A stretch of DNA of 64,000 nucleotides, taken from positions 124,001-188,000 of the forward strand of contig CAWFRO010000011.1 in assembly GCA_963818225.1 (NCBI GenBank), given 5' to 3'. The notes beneath the pieces are model-generated. The model was given only the letters and a program-made list of their open reading frames with translations, searched no databases and was not told the origin of the DNA. This DNA comes from Palsa-504 sp963818225 (lineage in GTDB: Bacteria; Actinomycetota; Actinomycetes; Streptosporangiales; Streptosporangiaceae). Positions 33,035-41,336 of this stretch are shown piece after piece (position 1 is the stretch's first letter; every line of letters begins with the position of its first letter). The position numbers and the translations under genes were made by a program.

Positions 33035-34677
33035 CCGATGTGCGTGCGCCGGAGGCGGACCCGTTCGAGTCGGCCGCCGAGCAGGGCGACCCCGGGAGGC
33101 CGGTCCCGGACCGCCCGGCCGGCGCGTACGGGCTCGGCGAGTGGCTGAGGTGGGCCTGGCGGCAGCTCACCTCGATGCGGATCGCGCTGATCCTGCTTTT
33201 CCTGCTGGCCCTGGCCAGCGTGCCGGGGTCGATGCTGCCGCAGGAAGGCTCCGACCCGGCCGGCGTGCAGCAGTACTTCACGGCGCACCCGGCGTTCGCG
33301 CCGCTGCTGAGTCGCCTCGGGCTGTTCAACGTCTTCGCCGCGCCCTGGTTCGCCGCCATCTACCTGCTGCTGTTCACGTCCCTCGTGGGCTGCGTGGTGC
33401 CCCGGACGTTCCGGCTGGCGGGCTCGGCCCGGACCCTGCCGCCACGGGCGCCGCGCCACCTGACCAGGCTGCCGCAGTCAGCCGAGTACACCACCGCGCT
33501 CGCTCCCGACCGGGCGGCCGACGTGGCGGCCACGCTCCTGGCCGGCCATGGCTTCCGGCTGCGCAGGCCCGCCGGCGCCGAGGCCACCCCCGACGGCCCG
33601 TGGGTGTCGGCGGAGAAGGGTTACCTGCGGGAGGCCGGGAACCTGCTGTTCCACCTGGCCCTGCTCGGGGTGCTGGTGTCGGTCGCGCTGGGCGGCCTGT
33701 TCGGCTACAAGGCCGACCGGCTGCTCGTGCAGGGCGACACCTTCGCCGACACCCAGAGCGCCCTGGATGAGTTCCACCCGGGCCGGCTCGTCACCGCCGC
33801 CGACCTCGGGCCGTTCACCATCACGCTCAACCAGTTCGACGCCACGTACATCACCTCGGGCGCGCAGCGCGGGCAGCCCTCCGCATTCGACGCGCACGTC
33901 AGCTACACCGCCCAGCCCGGCGGCCCGGTACGCACGTACGACGTGCAGGTCAACCGCCCGCTGCCGGTCGACGGGGCCAAGGTGTACCTGATCGGGCACG
34001 GCTACGCCCCGGTGTTCAAGGTGACCGACGCGCGCGGCCAGGTGGTGTACGACCAGGCCACGCCGTTCATTTCCGGCGCGACGGGAAACTTCCTATCCGA
34101 AGGCGTGGTGAAGGTACCCGGCGCTCAGCCCGAGCAGCTCGGCTTCAGCGGCGTCTTCGTGCCGACCGCCGTGGAGATCAACGGCGTGCTGTCCTCGGCC
34201 TTCCCCGCCGCCGACTTCCCGGTGGTGAGCCTGATCCCCTACGCCGGAAACCTCGGCCTGAACAGCGGCGCGCCGCAGTCGGTCTACCAGCTGAACACCG
34301 CCGGGATGCATAAGCTGACGGCCAGCCCGGAGCTGCTCGTACCGGGACAGTCGCTGAAGCTGCCCGGCGGCCAGGGCACGATCACGTTCACCGGCTACGT
34401 CCCGTGGGTGAGCCTGGCCATCACCCACGACCCGGGCCAGCTGCCCGCCCTGATCTGCGGCATAGCCGCCCTGGCCGGCCTGCTGCTGTCGTTCGTGGTA
34501 CGCCGGCGGCGGGTCTTCGTGCGGGCCCGCGCGACCGGCGCGGGCAGCACGGTGCAGGTAGGCGGCCTGACCCGGATGGACGCCAGCGGCGGTTTCGAAG
34601 AGGAGTTCGCGTCCCTGGCCGCCGCGCTGCGGTCCGCGCACGACCAGGCCGCGCAGAATCGACAAGAGGGAGAGTGA
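33031..34677 (+). CDS. resB: Cytochrome c biogenesis protein ResB
   Basis: A 548-residue System II haem-handling protein. Transmembrane helices are near residues 50-70 (MRIALILLFLLALASVPGSMLPQEG), 105-125 and 205-225, with a large external domain and a last helix at about 472-490. The N-terminal KLTSMRTAL-like LTSMRIALILLFLLALAS and GSMLPQ are ResB hallmarks. With CcsB it forms the cytochrome c synthase. Starts in the TlpA stop codon. Confidence 0.9.
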   Translation: MTDVRAPEADPFESAAEQGDPGRPVPDRPAGAYGLGEWLRWAWRQLTSMRIALILLFLLALASVPGSMLPQEGSDPAGVQQYFTAHPAFAPLLSRLGLFNVFAAPWFAAIYLLLFTSLVGCVVPRTFRLAGSARTLPPRAPRHLTRLPQSAEYTTALAPDRAADVAATLLAGHGFRLRRPAGAEATPDGPWVSAEKGYLREAGNLLFHLALLGVLVSVALGGLFGYKADRLLVQGDTFADTQSALDEFHPGRLVTAADLGPFTITLNQFDATYITSGAQRGQPSAFDAHVSYTAQPGGPVRTYDVQVNRPLPVDGAKVYLIGHGYAPVFKVTDARGQVVYDQATPFISGATGNFLSEGVVKVPGAQPEQLGFSGVFVPTAVEINGVLSSAFPAADFPVVSLIPYAGNLGLNSGAPQSVYQLNTAGMHKLTASPELLVPGQSLKLPGGQGTITFTGYVPWVSLAITHDPGQLPALICGIAALAGLLLSFVVRRRRVFVRARATGAGSTVQVGGLTRMDASGGFEEEFASLAAALRSAHDQAAQNRQEGE

Positions 34678-34681
34678 GTCC

Positions 34682-35770
34682 GTGCCCGTCAACCTGGCCC
34701 TGGGTCACGTCAGCAACGATTTCCTGATCGCTGCGCTGGTCCTCTACTCCCTCTCGGTCGTCGCGTTCGCCGGCGACTTCGCCTTCGGGCGGCCGCTGCG
34801 GGCCGATACCGCCGCCCGCGCGCAGGAGGCCCGGGCACGGACGGCGGCCCTGGCCGCCGTCGGCGCGGCCGGCGGTGAGGCCCCCCGGGACGCGGCGGGC
34901 GGTGAGGTCCCCCAGGACGGCGCGGCCGGCCCGGGGTCCGGTGCGGCGGCCGCGCCGGACTCGATGCCCGAGGTGACGCGGCCCGCACTGCGTGCGATCG
35001 GCGAGGCCGGCCGCTGGATCCAGGCGGCCATGGCGCTGGCCGTGATCGCCGTCGGCGCGCACCTGATCGCCGTCGTGACCAGGGGGCTGGCCGTCCACCG
35101 GCCGCCCTGGGGCAACATGTACGAGTTCGTCACGGCGCTGACCTGCGTCGCCGCCATCTTCTTCGTATACGTCATGGTCCGCTACCGGGCCTGGACGCTC
35201 GGCGTGTTCGTCATCGGCGCGGTGGTGGTGGCCCTCGGGCTGGCCGAGACACTGATCTACACCGCGGCCGGGGAGCTGGTTCCGGCCCTGCAGTCCTACT
35301 GGCTGGCCATCCATGTGACCGCGATGACGCTGGCGACGGGCATCTTCTTCGTCGCGTTCGTGCTCGGCGTGGTCTATCTCGCCGTCGACCGGTACAACCG
35401 GCGGGTCGCGGCCGGGCGAGCTGAGCCCGGCAACGCGATCATCGGCAGGCTGCCGAGCATGGAGCAGCTCGACCGGCTCACCTACCGGACGGTGGTGTTC
35501 GGGTTCCCAGTCTGGACCTTCGGCGTCATCGCGGGCGCGATCTGGGCCGATCAGGCCTGGGGCCGGTACTGGGGCTGGGACCCGGTGGAGACCTGGGCCT
35601 TCATCACCTGGGTCCTCTACGCCGCATTCCTGCACGCCCGGTCCACCGCCGGCTGGCGCGGTCGGCGTGCCCACTACATCCAGCTGCTCGGCTTCGCCAG
35701 CCTGACGTTCAACATCATGGTGGTGCAGGTCTTCATCACCGGCCTGCACTCCTACGCCGGGGTCAGCTGA
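34682..35770 (+). CDS. ccsB: Cytochrome c biogenesis protein CcsB (CcsA/ResC type)
   Basis: A 362-residue membrane protein with about eight helices. The haem-handling tryptophan-rich motif is DQAWGRYWGWDPVETWAFITWVLYAAFLHAR near the C-terminus, and RPPWGNMYEFVTAL lies earlier. A low-complexity Ala/Pro linker (about 50-95) separates the first helix from the rest. It partners with ResB to attach haem to apocytochromes. GTG start four bases after the resB stop. Confidence 0.92.
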   Translation: MPVNLALGHVSNDFLIAALVLYSLSVVAFAGDFAFGRPLRADTAARAQEARARTAALAAVGAAGGEAPRDAAGGEVPQDGAAGPGSGAAAAPDSMPEVTRPALRAIGEAGRWIQAAMALAVIAVGAHLIAVVTRGLAVHRPPWGNMYEFVTALTCVAAIFFVYVMVRYRAWTLGVFVIGAVVVALGLAETLIYTAAGELVPALQSYWLAIHVTAMTLATGIFFVAFVLGVVYLAVDRYNRRVAAGRAEPGNAIIGRLPSMEQLDRLTYRTVVFGFPVWTFGVIAGAIWADQAWGRYWGWDPVETWAFITWVLYAAFLHARSTAGWRGRRAHYIQLLGFASLTFNIMVVQVFITGLHSYAGVS

Positions 35771-36155
35771 CCGGCGGGTTGCGCCGGATGGCCGCCGCCA
35801 GCACGCGGAGGAAATCCCGATCGTCGTCGGGGCCCTTGGGCCGTTCCTGGCTGCCGCTGACCTTCTCGCGTCCCGCCGGGTGGCGCGCCGCGGCGTCGTC
35901 CGCGTCGGTCCAGCCGAGGCCGTCGTACTCGGGACTGGCTGGCCATGACGTGGGTACGTGGACAAGGTCACGGACCGGCCGCCGGACGATGAGCCAGGCG
36001 AAGGCGCCCACGACGAAGGTGACCGCGATGACGACGACCCAGGCCGACTTGGGCAGGCCACGGCATTCCGGCGCGGGCGTCAGGATGGCGTCCGTCAGGC
36101 AGTAGAGCCAGCAGCCCGTCATGAACAGGGCAAACAAGGCACCGGCCAGGAACAT
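35763..36155 (-). CDS. PLDc_N-type small membrane protein
   Basis: A 130-residue protein with two helices: FLAGALFALFMTGCWLYCLTDAILTPAPECRGLPKSAWVVVIAVTFVVGAFAWLIVRRPVR. The pattern (helix, YCLTDAI, PK..W, helix, RP) is that of the phospholipase D nuclease N-terminal domain family. A polar, disordered C-terminal half follows. Convergent with ccsB, overlapping it by 8 bases. This gene neighbours ccsB in other actinomycetes. Confidence 0.75.
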   Translation of the reverse strand: MFLAGALFALFMTGCWLYCLTDAILTPAPECRGLPKSAWVVVIAVTFVVGAFAWLIVRRPVRDLVHVPTSWPASPEYDGLGWTDADDAAARHPAGREKVSGSQERPKGPDDDRDFLRVLAAAIRRNPPVS

Positions 36156-36304
36156 GACGGCAGCGTAACGGTAGCCGCGTATACGACATGCCGTACTTAA
36201 TCAACTCTTATCCAGGCTGTCGGCTTTGCGCGTTGCCGGCATTGGGTGACGTGGCGCGCGATCTCGGCATACTCTGACGCTGAGGGCAACGGAGGAGACG
36301 GTAC

Positions 36305-37444
36305 ATGCGGCTACGGCTGTTCGACCGCATCCGTCGGCTCGTCCGTCCGCGTCGTCCCGAGGCCGCTGGAACCCAGGGCAGGCACCGCAGGGACCAGCGG
36401 GACGTATCCGCGGATGGTGCGCCGCCCAGCCAGCCGGGGATTGCGGAACCGGCCCGGCCATCGGGCGTCCTGGCCGGTACCACCACCCCCGCACCGGATG
36501 GGTGGCCCGTTCCAGGCGGGCCGTTGCCTCCCGATGCGTCGCCCGCGCCAGCTGGCCGGGCCGCCGGCTCTCCCGCCGTCAGGGTCGGCGGGGCCCGGGC
36601 CCGGGTACGCGAGGCACCCGACGAGACGGCCCCAGCCCGGACGGCGTCCCCGCGCCGGCCAGGCTGGCACGGAACGAAGCCGCCGGTTGACCTGGCCCGT
36701 GCGGCGGCTGCTGGGGACGCGCGATCCGCAGCGCTCACCCGTACCGCGGCGGGCATACCTGCGCAGGATGGCCGTCGGTCCTGGCGGGAGGCGCTGCGGG
36801 CCAGCCTGCCGTTCGCGACGCCTCATGACCTGGGACAGCCGTGGTCCGCGGATGGCCGCCGGCACTGCGGCTCGCTCGAGGCCATCCTCTGGCGGCAATG
36901 GGATGCGATGATGCTCCCGCCCCCCGAGATCGTCGAGGCGGTCGACCGGCTGGCTGAGCTTCCCGAGCAGATCAAGGAGAAGCTGGCCGCCGGGCTGGAC
37001 GCGATCTTCGTAGGACCGGGAGGCGTCCCGGAACTCGACGAGATGACCGCGCTGCGTGGCGTCCCGCTGCCGTCGGGGCAGGCGTCGTGGGATGCGTGCG
37101 CGGGGGCCTACGGTGACCGCAAGGTCGTCGTCGGCTCCCGGCCTTCCCCCACCCCGGATGTGATGTGTCACGAGGTCGGGCATGCGCTCGACGATCTGGA
37201 CAGTCCGACCGGTAAGTGGCAATCGGACTCGGCCGAGTTCCGTATCCTCTACGATCAGTGCGAACCGCACCTGGCCAGCGACTTCCACCGCCAGCCCGGC
37301 GGTCTCGGACGCAAGGAATTCTTCGCCGACGCCTTCGCCGCGATCGCGTCGGGACAACGGCCGGCCTTGGTGGACATGCTGAGCGGGGACACGCGGACCG
37401 CGCTGAGGGTCATGCTCTATTTCAACCGGCGCTACAGCATCTAG
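36305..37444 (+). CDS. ATLF-like zinc metallopeptidase with Pro-rich N-terminus
   Basis: A 379-residue protein. Residues 1-165 are low complexity, rich in Pro, Arg and Ala. The C-terminal half (about 170-379) is a zincin: DVMCHEVGHALDDLDSPTG provides HEVGH (HExxH, about residue 283), and GRKEFFADAFAAIASG supplies the downstream Glu ligand, as in anthrax lethal-factor-like peptidases. No Sec signal is visible, so the export route, if any, is unclear. A small gene follows after 12 bases and could encode a partner or inhibitor. Such metallopeptidase domains occur in both toxins and housekeeping proteins. Confidence 0.6.
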   Translation: MRLRLFDRIRRLVRPRRPEAAGTQGRHRRDQRDVSADGAPPSQPGIAEPARPSGVLAGTTTPAPDGWPVPGGPLPPDASPAPAGRAAGSPAVRVGGARARVREAPDETAPARTASPRRPGWHGTKPPVDLARAAAAGDARSAALTRTAAGIPAQDGRRSWREALRASLPFATPHDLGQPWSADGRRHCGSLEAILWRQWDAMMLPPPEIVEAVDRLAELPEQIKEKLAAGLDAIFVGPGGVPELDEMTALRGVPLPSGQASWDACAGAYGDRKVVVGSRPSPTPDVMCHEVGHALDDLDSPTGKWQSDSAEFRILYDQCEPHLASDFHRQPGGLGRKEFFADAFAAIASGQRPALVDMLSGDTRTALRVMLYFNRRYSI

Positions 37445-37456
37445 GGTGATCAGGCG

Positions 37457-37729
37457 ATGTTTGTCATACGACTGCCGAACGGGAATCTCCAGGTCCCGCA
37501 GAGCGCGATCGGCCATGACGGGCGGGTCCTCGGCGATGTCTACGTCGAGATCGGGCCGCAGGACGCTGATTATCCGCGGCTGGCCGCTCAGGCGCTGACC
37601 CCTGAGGAGGTGGCGCAGCGCCGTAACCGGTGGCGGGCCGACGACGAGGCGCTCCGCCAGGAATTCCTTGAGTACGCCAAGCGTCACGGCGACGCGGCGT
37701 GGCCGGATTCTGCCGACGAGGACTCCTGA
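37457..37729 (+). CDS. Small acidic protein paired with the metallopeptidase
   Basis: A 90-residue protein (FVIRLPNGNLQVPQSAIGHDGRVLGDVYVEIGPQDADYPRLAAQAL...) with a beta-rich N-terminal half and a charged helical C-terminal half ending in acidic residues (PDSADEDS). No family recognised with certainty. Its position 12 bases after the zinc peptidase suggests cotranscription. A regulator or immunity role is conceivable but not shown. Confidence 0.5.
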   Translation: MFVIRLPNGNLQVPQSAIGHDGRVLGDVYVEIGPQDADYPRLAAQALTPEEVAQRRNRWRADDEALRQEFLEYAKRHGDAAWPDSADEDS

Positions 37730-37785
37730 GGCGCCTAGCCTGCTAAATCTGCGGCGCATCATCGGGCGGGTAAGGCACCACCCGA

Positions 37786-37962
37786 GCCCATGACGGCCGG
37801 CCTCGCCCATGACTGCTGGCCTCGCCACCGCTGGCGCACCCTGCCTGTAGCCGGCCCAGGCCTATTTATGAGAGTGCTCTGCGCGCCATGGCCCGTACCA
37901 GGTCCGTCGCCAAGTGGGCGGCCCGGCGGCCGTCCGGGAACTTCGCTGCAGATGCAGCGAAG
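37786..37962. repeat. Tandem 19-bp repeat and perfect inverted repeat between convergent genes
   Basis: The 396-base gap between the small gene ending at 37729 and bldC contains no supported gene. It holds two adjacent 19-base copies (37786-37804 and 37805-37823, 17 of 19 identical) and a perfect inverted repeat with 10-base arms CTTCGCTGCA (37941-37950) and TGCAGCGAAG (37953-37962) around GA. With no U-tract, the latter could be a bidirectional terminator or a protein-binding site. Confidence 0.6.
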
Positions 37963-38125
37963 GCGTGATCTCGTGACCCGGACCCCTATGATGCCCGCGG
38001 CATATAACGCCCGTGCGGAGTCGGTTGCGAGCAACGCGATAATCCGCCGGACGTCCAGGACCCGCCGATCACGTGAGCGCGATATCGGTTCACCTCGATG
38101 AGAACAGTGGCGTGCCGGTGCTACC

Positions 38126-38338
38126 TCACAGAGCGGCCGGGTGCCCCTGTGGCGACGACTCGCTGTCGCCGCGGAGCAAGGCGCGCACCTCGGACTCGCG
38201 GAACCTGCGATGGCCCCCGGGAGTCCGGATGCTCGTGATGCGCCCGGAGGCCGCCCAGCGGGTCACAGTCTTCGGGTCTACCCGGAACAGAGCCGCGACC
38301 TCTCCCGGCGTGAGCAGGCGCTCGTTGTTGCCGTCCAC
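38126..38338 (-). CDS. bldC: BldC-type developmental regulator (MerR-like HTH)
   Basis: A 70-residue protein nearly superimposable on Streptomyces BldC: LLTPGEVAALFRVDPKTVTRWAASGRITSIRTPGGHRRFRESEVRALL. BldC binds DNA cooperatively at direct repeats and delays sporulation onset. GTG start at 38338 with GGAGGGG upstream. Monocistronic, transcribed away from the 630-base non-coding region. Confidence 0.92.
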   Translation of the reverse strand: MDGNNERLLTPGEVAALFRVDPKTVTRWAASGRITSIRTPGGHRRFRESEVRALLRGDSESSPQGHPAAL

Positions 38339-38966
38339 GTTCAGTCCCCTCCGACTGTCTCCCTCGTGCCTCAGGTCATTGCCCCTCTAGTTTGGCGCTG
38401 AACGAGTACTTTCTACCTAGATTTCTAGAAATTAGGCCGACGATTCACTGACAGCGGCCGACCGATAGGTAGCTGAAGCGATACTCGCGGTGATGATAGC
38501 GCGTATTGTCTGCTAGAGAGTAAAACTATGCCGTTCGCGGCTTGAGTGAGTGGTATATCTCAGAAAATTCCGATTGCGATCTCACCGGCAACTGTCACGA
38601 TCAGTTAGCGAGCGCGCGAAACCAAGCGCCGTGAGTAGCCGGCTGGCCCGGGCGGACCTGATCCGCCGACCGCGGCACATCGGCGATGCTCGCTAACGAC
38701 GCCTGTTCACGAGCCCGTGCCGTCCCGGGGGACTCCTCAGCGGGGCCGGACCTGACAGGATGCGGGTCAAGCTAGATCGCTGAGGCTTCCCGCCGGGGCT
38801 ATCTCGCTAGAACGCCCGGTCATAGGTCTCGCATTAGTAGCACCCGGGCCTTAGATTCGCAGAATATGCAGCGGAGCCGGTGAACGCAGGATCTTCGTAG
38901 TGAGCACTGCGACTTTCTGTAACCGCCCCGAAGATTACGCCGGTTTCGACGATTGCGGAGGTTAGC
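38339..38966. promoter_or_regulatory. Non-coding region upstream of bldC with a palindrome
   Basis: This 628-base gap lies between the divergent bldC and dehydratase genes. It contains an AT-rich patch with the perfect 12-base palindrome ATTTCTAGAAAT at 38421-38432, flanked by partly symmetrical CCTAG/TTAGG, 83 bases upstream of bldC. The local base composition is clearly lower in GC than the neighbours. I see no gene or RNA in the remainder. Confidence 0.5.
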
Positions 38967-39944
38967 GTGGACACGCCCGGCCATGATCTGGTCAGCTTGG
39001 CCGAGATTCGAGAGGCGGCGCGCGTGCTCGCCTCCGTGACGGTCCGTACCCCGCTGGTTCCCGTGCCCAGGCTCAGCCCGCAGCTCTTGATCAAGCCCGA
39101 GTCGCTCCAGCCCACTGGCTCGTTCAAGCTACGGGGCGCCTACGCCGCGATCTTCGCCAGCGGTCAGGACGCCCTCGAACGCGGGGTCGTCGCCCATTCC
39201 AGCGGGAACCACGGCCACGCGGTGGCCTACGCCGCGGCGTTGCTCGGGGTGCACGCGGTGGTGGTCGTCCCGGAGGGGGCGCCGAAAGTCAAGACCGACG
39301 CGATCGAGTACTACGGTGCCGAGCTGGTGTGGGTGGCGCCCACCCTGTCGGCCCGGGTCGCCGCCGCCGAGGAACTGGTGGCCAGGCACGGATACGTGCC
39401 GATCCCGCCGTTCGATGACCGGATGGTGATCGCCGGGCAGGGCACCATCGGCCTGGAGATCGCGGCCGACTGCCCGCAGACCGATCTGGTCGTGGTGCCG
39501 GTCAGTGGGGGCGGGCTGATCTCGGGCATCGCGGCCGCGGTCCGGGCGTGCTGCCCGGGGGCGGCGGTGATCGGCGTGGAGCCGGCGCTGGCGGCGGATG
39601 CGCGTGACTCCTTCCGGCGCGGCGAGCCGGTCGCGTGGCCCGCCCGGGACGTCCAGCGCACGATCGCGGATGCGCTGCGGGTAGAGCGAGTCGGAGAGCT
39701 GCCGTTCGCGCATATCCGGGAGCTAGTGACCGACATCATCACGGTCAGCGAGGACGAGATACTCGCCGCGGTCAAGCTGCTCGCCCTGCGGGCCGGGCTG
39801 GTGGCGGAGCCGGGCGGGGCAGCCGCGATAGCCGCTTGCCTGTTCCGCGCCGGAGAGCTGCCGGAGGCCAGGACGCCGGTCGCCGTGCTGTCCGGCGGCA
39901 ACATCGACCCGGGCCTCCTGGCGCGCATCCTGGCCGTGGACTGA
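38967..39944 (+). CDS. Threonine/serine dehydratase-family PLP enzyme
   Basis: A 325-residue fold-type II PLP enzyme. The PLP lysine is in PTGSFKLRGAY (about residue 53), with AHSSGNHGHAVAYAA, VVVPEGAPKVK and the phosphate loop VPVSGGGLISGIA. GGNIDPGLL is at the C-terminus. There is no C-terminal ACT domain, so it matches catabolic threonine/serine dehydratases or serine racemase-like enzymes more than biosynthetic IlvA. GTG start with GGAGG six bases upstream. Monocistronic. Confidence 0.85.
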   Translation: MDTPGHDLVSLAEIREAARVLASVTVRTPLVPVPRLSPQLLIKPESLQPTGSFKLRGAYAAIFASGQDALERGVVAHSSGNHGHAVAYAAALLGVHAVVVVPEGAPKVKTDAIEYYGAELVWVAPTLSARVAAAEELVARHGYVPIPPFDDRMVIAGQGTIGLEIAADCPQTDLVVVPVSGGGLISGIAAAVRACCPGAAVIGVEPALAADARDSFRRGEPVAWPARDVQRTIADALRVERVGELPFAHIRELVTDIITVSEDEILAAVKLLALRAGLVAEPGGAAAIAACLFRAGELPEARTPVAVLSGGNIDPGLLARILAVD

Positions 39945-40013
39945 TCCGGCGACCGGGCCGGGACCCATCGATGCTGTGCCACTCGCCTCCCACCAAGGTA
40001 GACAGGAAAAACT

Positions 40014-40025
40014 CTACCTAGGTAG
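40014..40025. promoter_or_regulatory. Perfect palindrome upstream of PAP2 gene
   Basis: CTACCTAGGTAG is a perfect 12-base palindrome in a short A/T-richer patch between the dehydratase gene and the PAP2 phosphatase gene, 131 bases before the chosen PAP2 start. A second AAGGTAG occurs 20 bases upstream (39996-40001 region). It may be an operator; the binding protein is unknown. Confidence 0.4.
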
Positions 40026-40155
40026 GATCGGCTGCCGTGAGAGATCGTCCCGGCTTCTGCGCGCAGGCACTCGCCGTTCTGGCCCCCCGACTGCGGAGCC
40101 GGCGCGTCGGTTCCTGGACCGGCCAGGCCGCCGGCCGTCTCGATCCTGGCCCCCG

Positions 40156-40869
40156 ATGACGGCCGGGAGCCGGTCAATAAGACCGGCGGCCCGGCTGGGC
40201 AGGCAGCATCGCGGCCTGAGGTACGGTCCGCCACTGCTCAGCCCGGCCAGCCGGGTCCGGGCCGGCCTGCTGCTGGCCTCGTGCGCGATCATCGTGCTGG
40301 TGCTCGGCGCGATCTTCGCGCATCAGACGGCGGCGGACCGGCTCGACCACGCCGTCGACGCTCCCGTCATCACCTGGCTGGGGGGTCATCACGGCCTGGC
40401 GCTGTGGCTGGCCGCCCCGGGCTCGCAGCTCCCCGCCGCAGGGCTGACCGGTCTCCTCGTCATCGCCTGCCTGCTCACCGGCCGGCTTAACGGCGCCGTG
40501 CTGGCCGCGGCAGCCGTACCGGCCACCGTCGTGCTGACCGACGGCTTGTGCAAGCCCCTGGTCCACCGCACCTACCTGGGCGCCCTGTCCTATCCCAGCG
40601 GGCACACCGCGACGATGTTCGCGCTGGCCGCGACGGCCGCGGTGCTCCTTCAGCCCCGGCCGCTTCAGCCCCGGCCGCGGACGGCTGGGCCCAGGGTGCT
40701 GCGGATCGCGGTCCCGGCCGCCGTAGGCGTGCTGGGATGCGTGGTGGCGGTGGGCGTCGTCGGGCTGCGCTGGCATTACTTCACCGACACCGTGGCGGGT
40801 GCCGCAGTAGGCATCGGAACAGTCTGCGGTCTCGCCCTGCTGGCGGACCTGCCGACTATGCTGGGGTAG
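40156..40869 (+). CDS. PAP2-family membrane phosphatase
   Basis: A 237-residue integral membrane phosphatase with five or six helices. The three active-site blocks are seen: CKPLVHRTYLG (K...R), SYPSGHTATMFALA (PSGH) and GLRWHYFTDTVAG (R..H...D). The family dephosphorylates lipid phosphates such as undecaprenyl pyrophosphate or phosphatidic acid. The open frame extends upstream to 39976, but residues before ATG 40156 look non-coding, so the start is not certain. A DUF4229-like gene follows after 2 bases. Confidence 0.8.
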   Translation: MTAGSRSIRPAARLGRQHRGLRYGPPLLSPASRVRAGLLLASCAIIVLVLGAIFAHQTAADRLDHAVDAPVITWLGGHHGLALWLAAPGSQLPAAGLTGLLVIACLLTGRLNGAVLAAAAVPATVVLTDGLCKPLVHRTYLGALSYPSGHTATMFALAATAAVLLQPRPLQPRPRTAGPRVLRIAVPAAVGVLGCVVAVGVVGLRWHYFTDTVAGAAVGIGTVCGLALLADLPTMLG

Positions 40870-40871
40870 TC

Positions 40872-41336
40872 ATGCGAACCGCACTTGCCTACACCTCCGC
40901 GCGCGTCCTGCTGCTCGTGGTCTCGCTCGTCCTGCTCTACCTGATCGGTGCCCGCGGATTTCTGCTGATCGCCCTGGCCTGCCTGGTGAGCGGGATAGCC
41001 AGCTTCGTGCTGCTGTCCAGGCAGCGCGACCTGATGTCGGGCGCGCTGATGGCCCGGATCAAGACCGGGCACCGGCGGGCGTCGGGGTTCCGGGCCCGGC
41101 TCGAGGAAGGTGCCCAGGCCGAGGACGACGACTTACAGCCGCCGGATGGTGGGGCCGAGCCGGATCATCGGCGCCGGCGTCCCCGGCGCAGGTGTTCCGT
41201 CCGGCTCGTCCGGCGCACCCGGCAGCCACCCTCCCGAGACCAGGAGCTTCAGCACGGCGCTGACGGCCTGATCACGCGTCATGGCCGAGGTATCGAGCAC
41301 CAGGTCGGCGTCGCGCGGTTCCTCGTAGGGATCTGA
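40872..41336 (+). CDS. DUF4229-like membrane protein with unusual C-terminal extension
   Basis: A 154-residue protein. Residues 1-55 form two helices (ALAYTSARVLLLVVSLVLLYLIGARGFLLIALACLVSGIASFVLLSRQRDLMSGALMARI), and RLEEGAQAEDD follows, which fits DUF4229 proteins of actinomycetes. Those usually end soon after the acidic stretch. Here the frame runs on 50 more residues, rich in Arg, opposite the last 204 bases of the APS kinase gene. The extension may be real, or a stop codon may have been lost. Confidence 0.6.
   Translation: MRTALAYTSARVLLLVVSLVLLYLIGARGFLLIALACLVSGIASFVLLSRQRDLMSGALMARIKTGHRRASGFRARLEEGAQAEDDDLQPPDGGAEPDHRRRRPRRRCSVRLVRRTRQPPSRDQELQHGADGLITRHGRGIEHQVGVARFLVGI

Noticed and set aside
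38834..39127. A 97-codon minus-strand ORF opposite the dehydratase start
   Set aside because: It overlaps a well-identified PLP enzyme and has no motif or ribosome binding site support.
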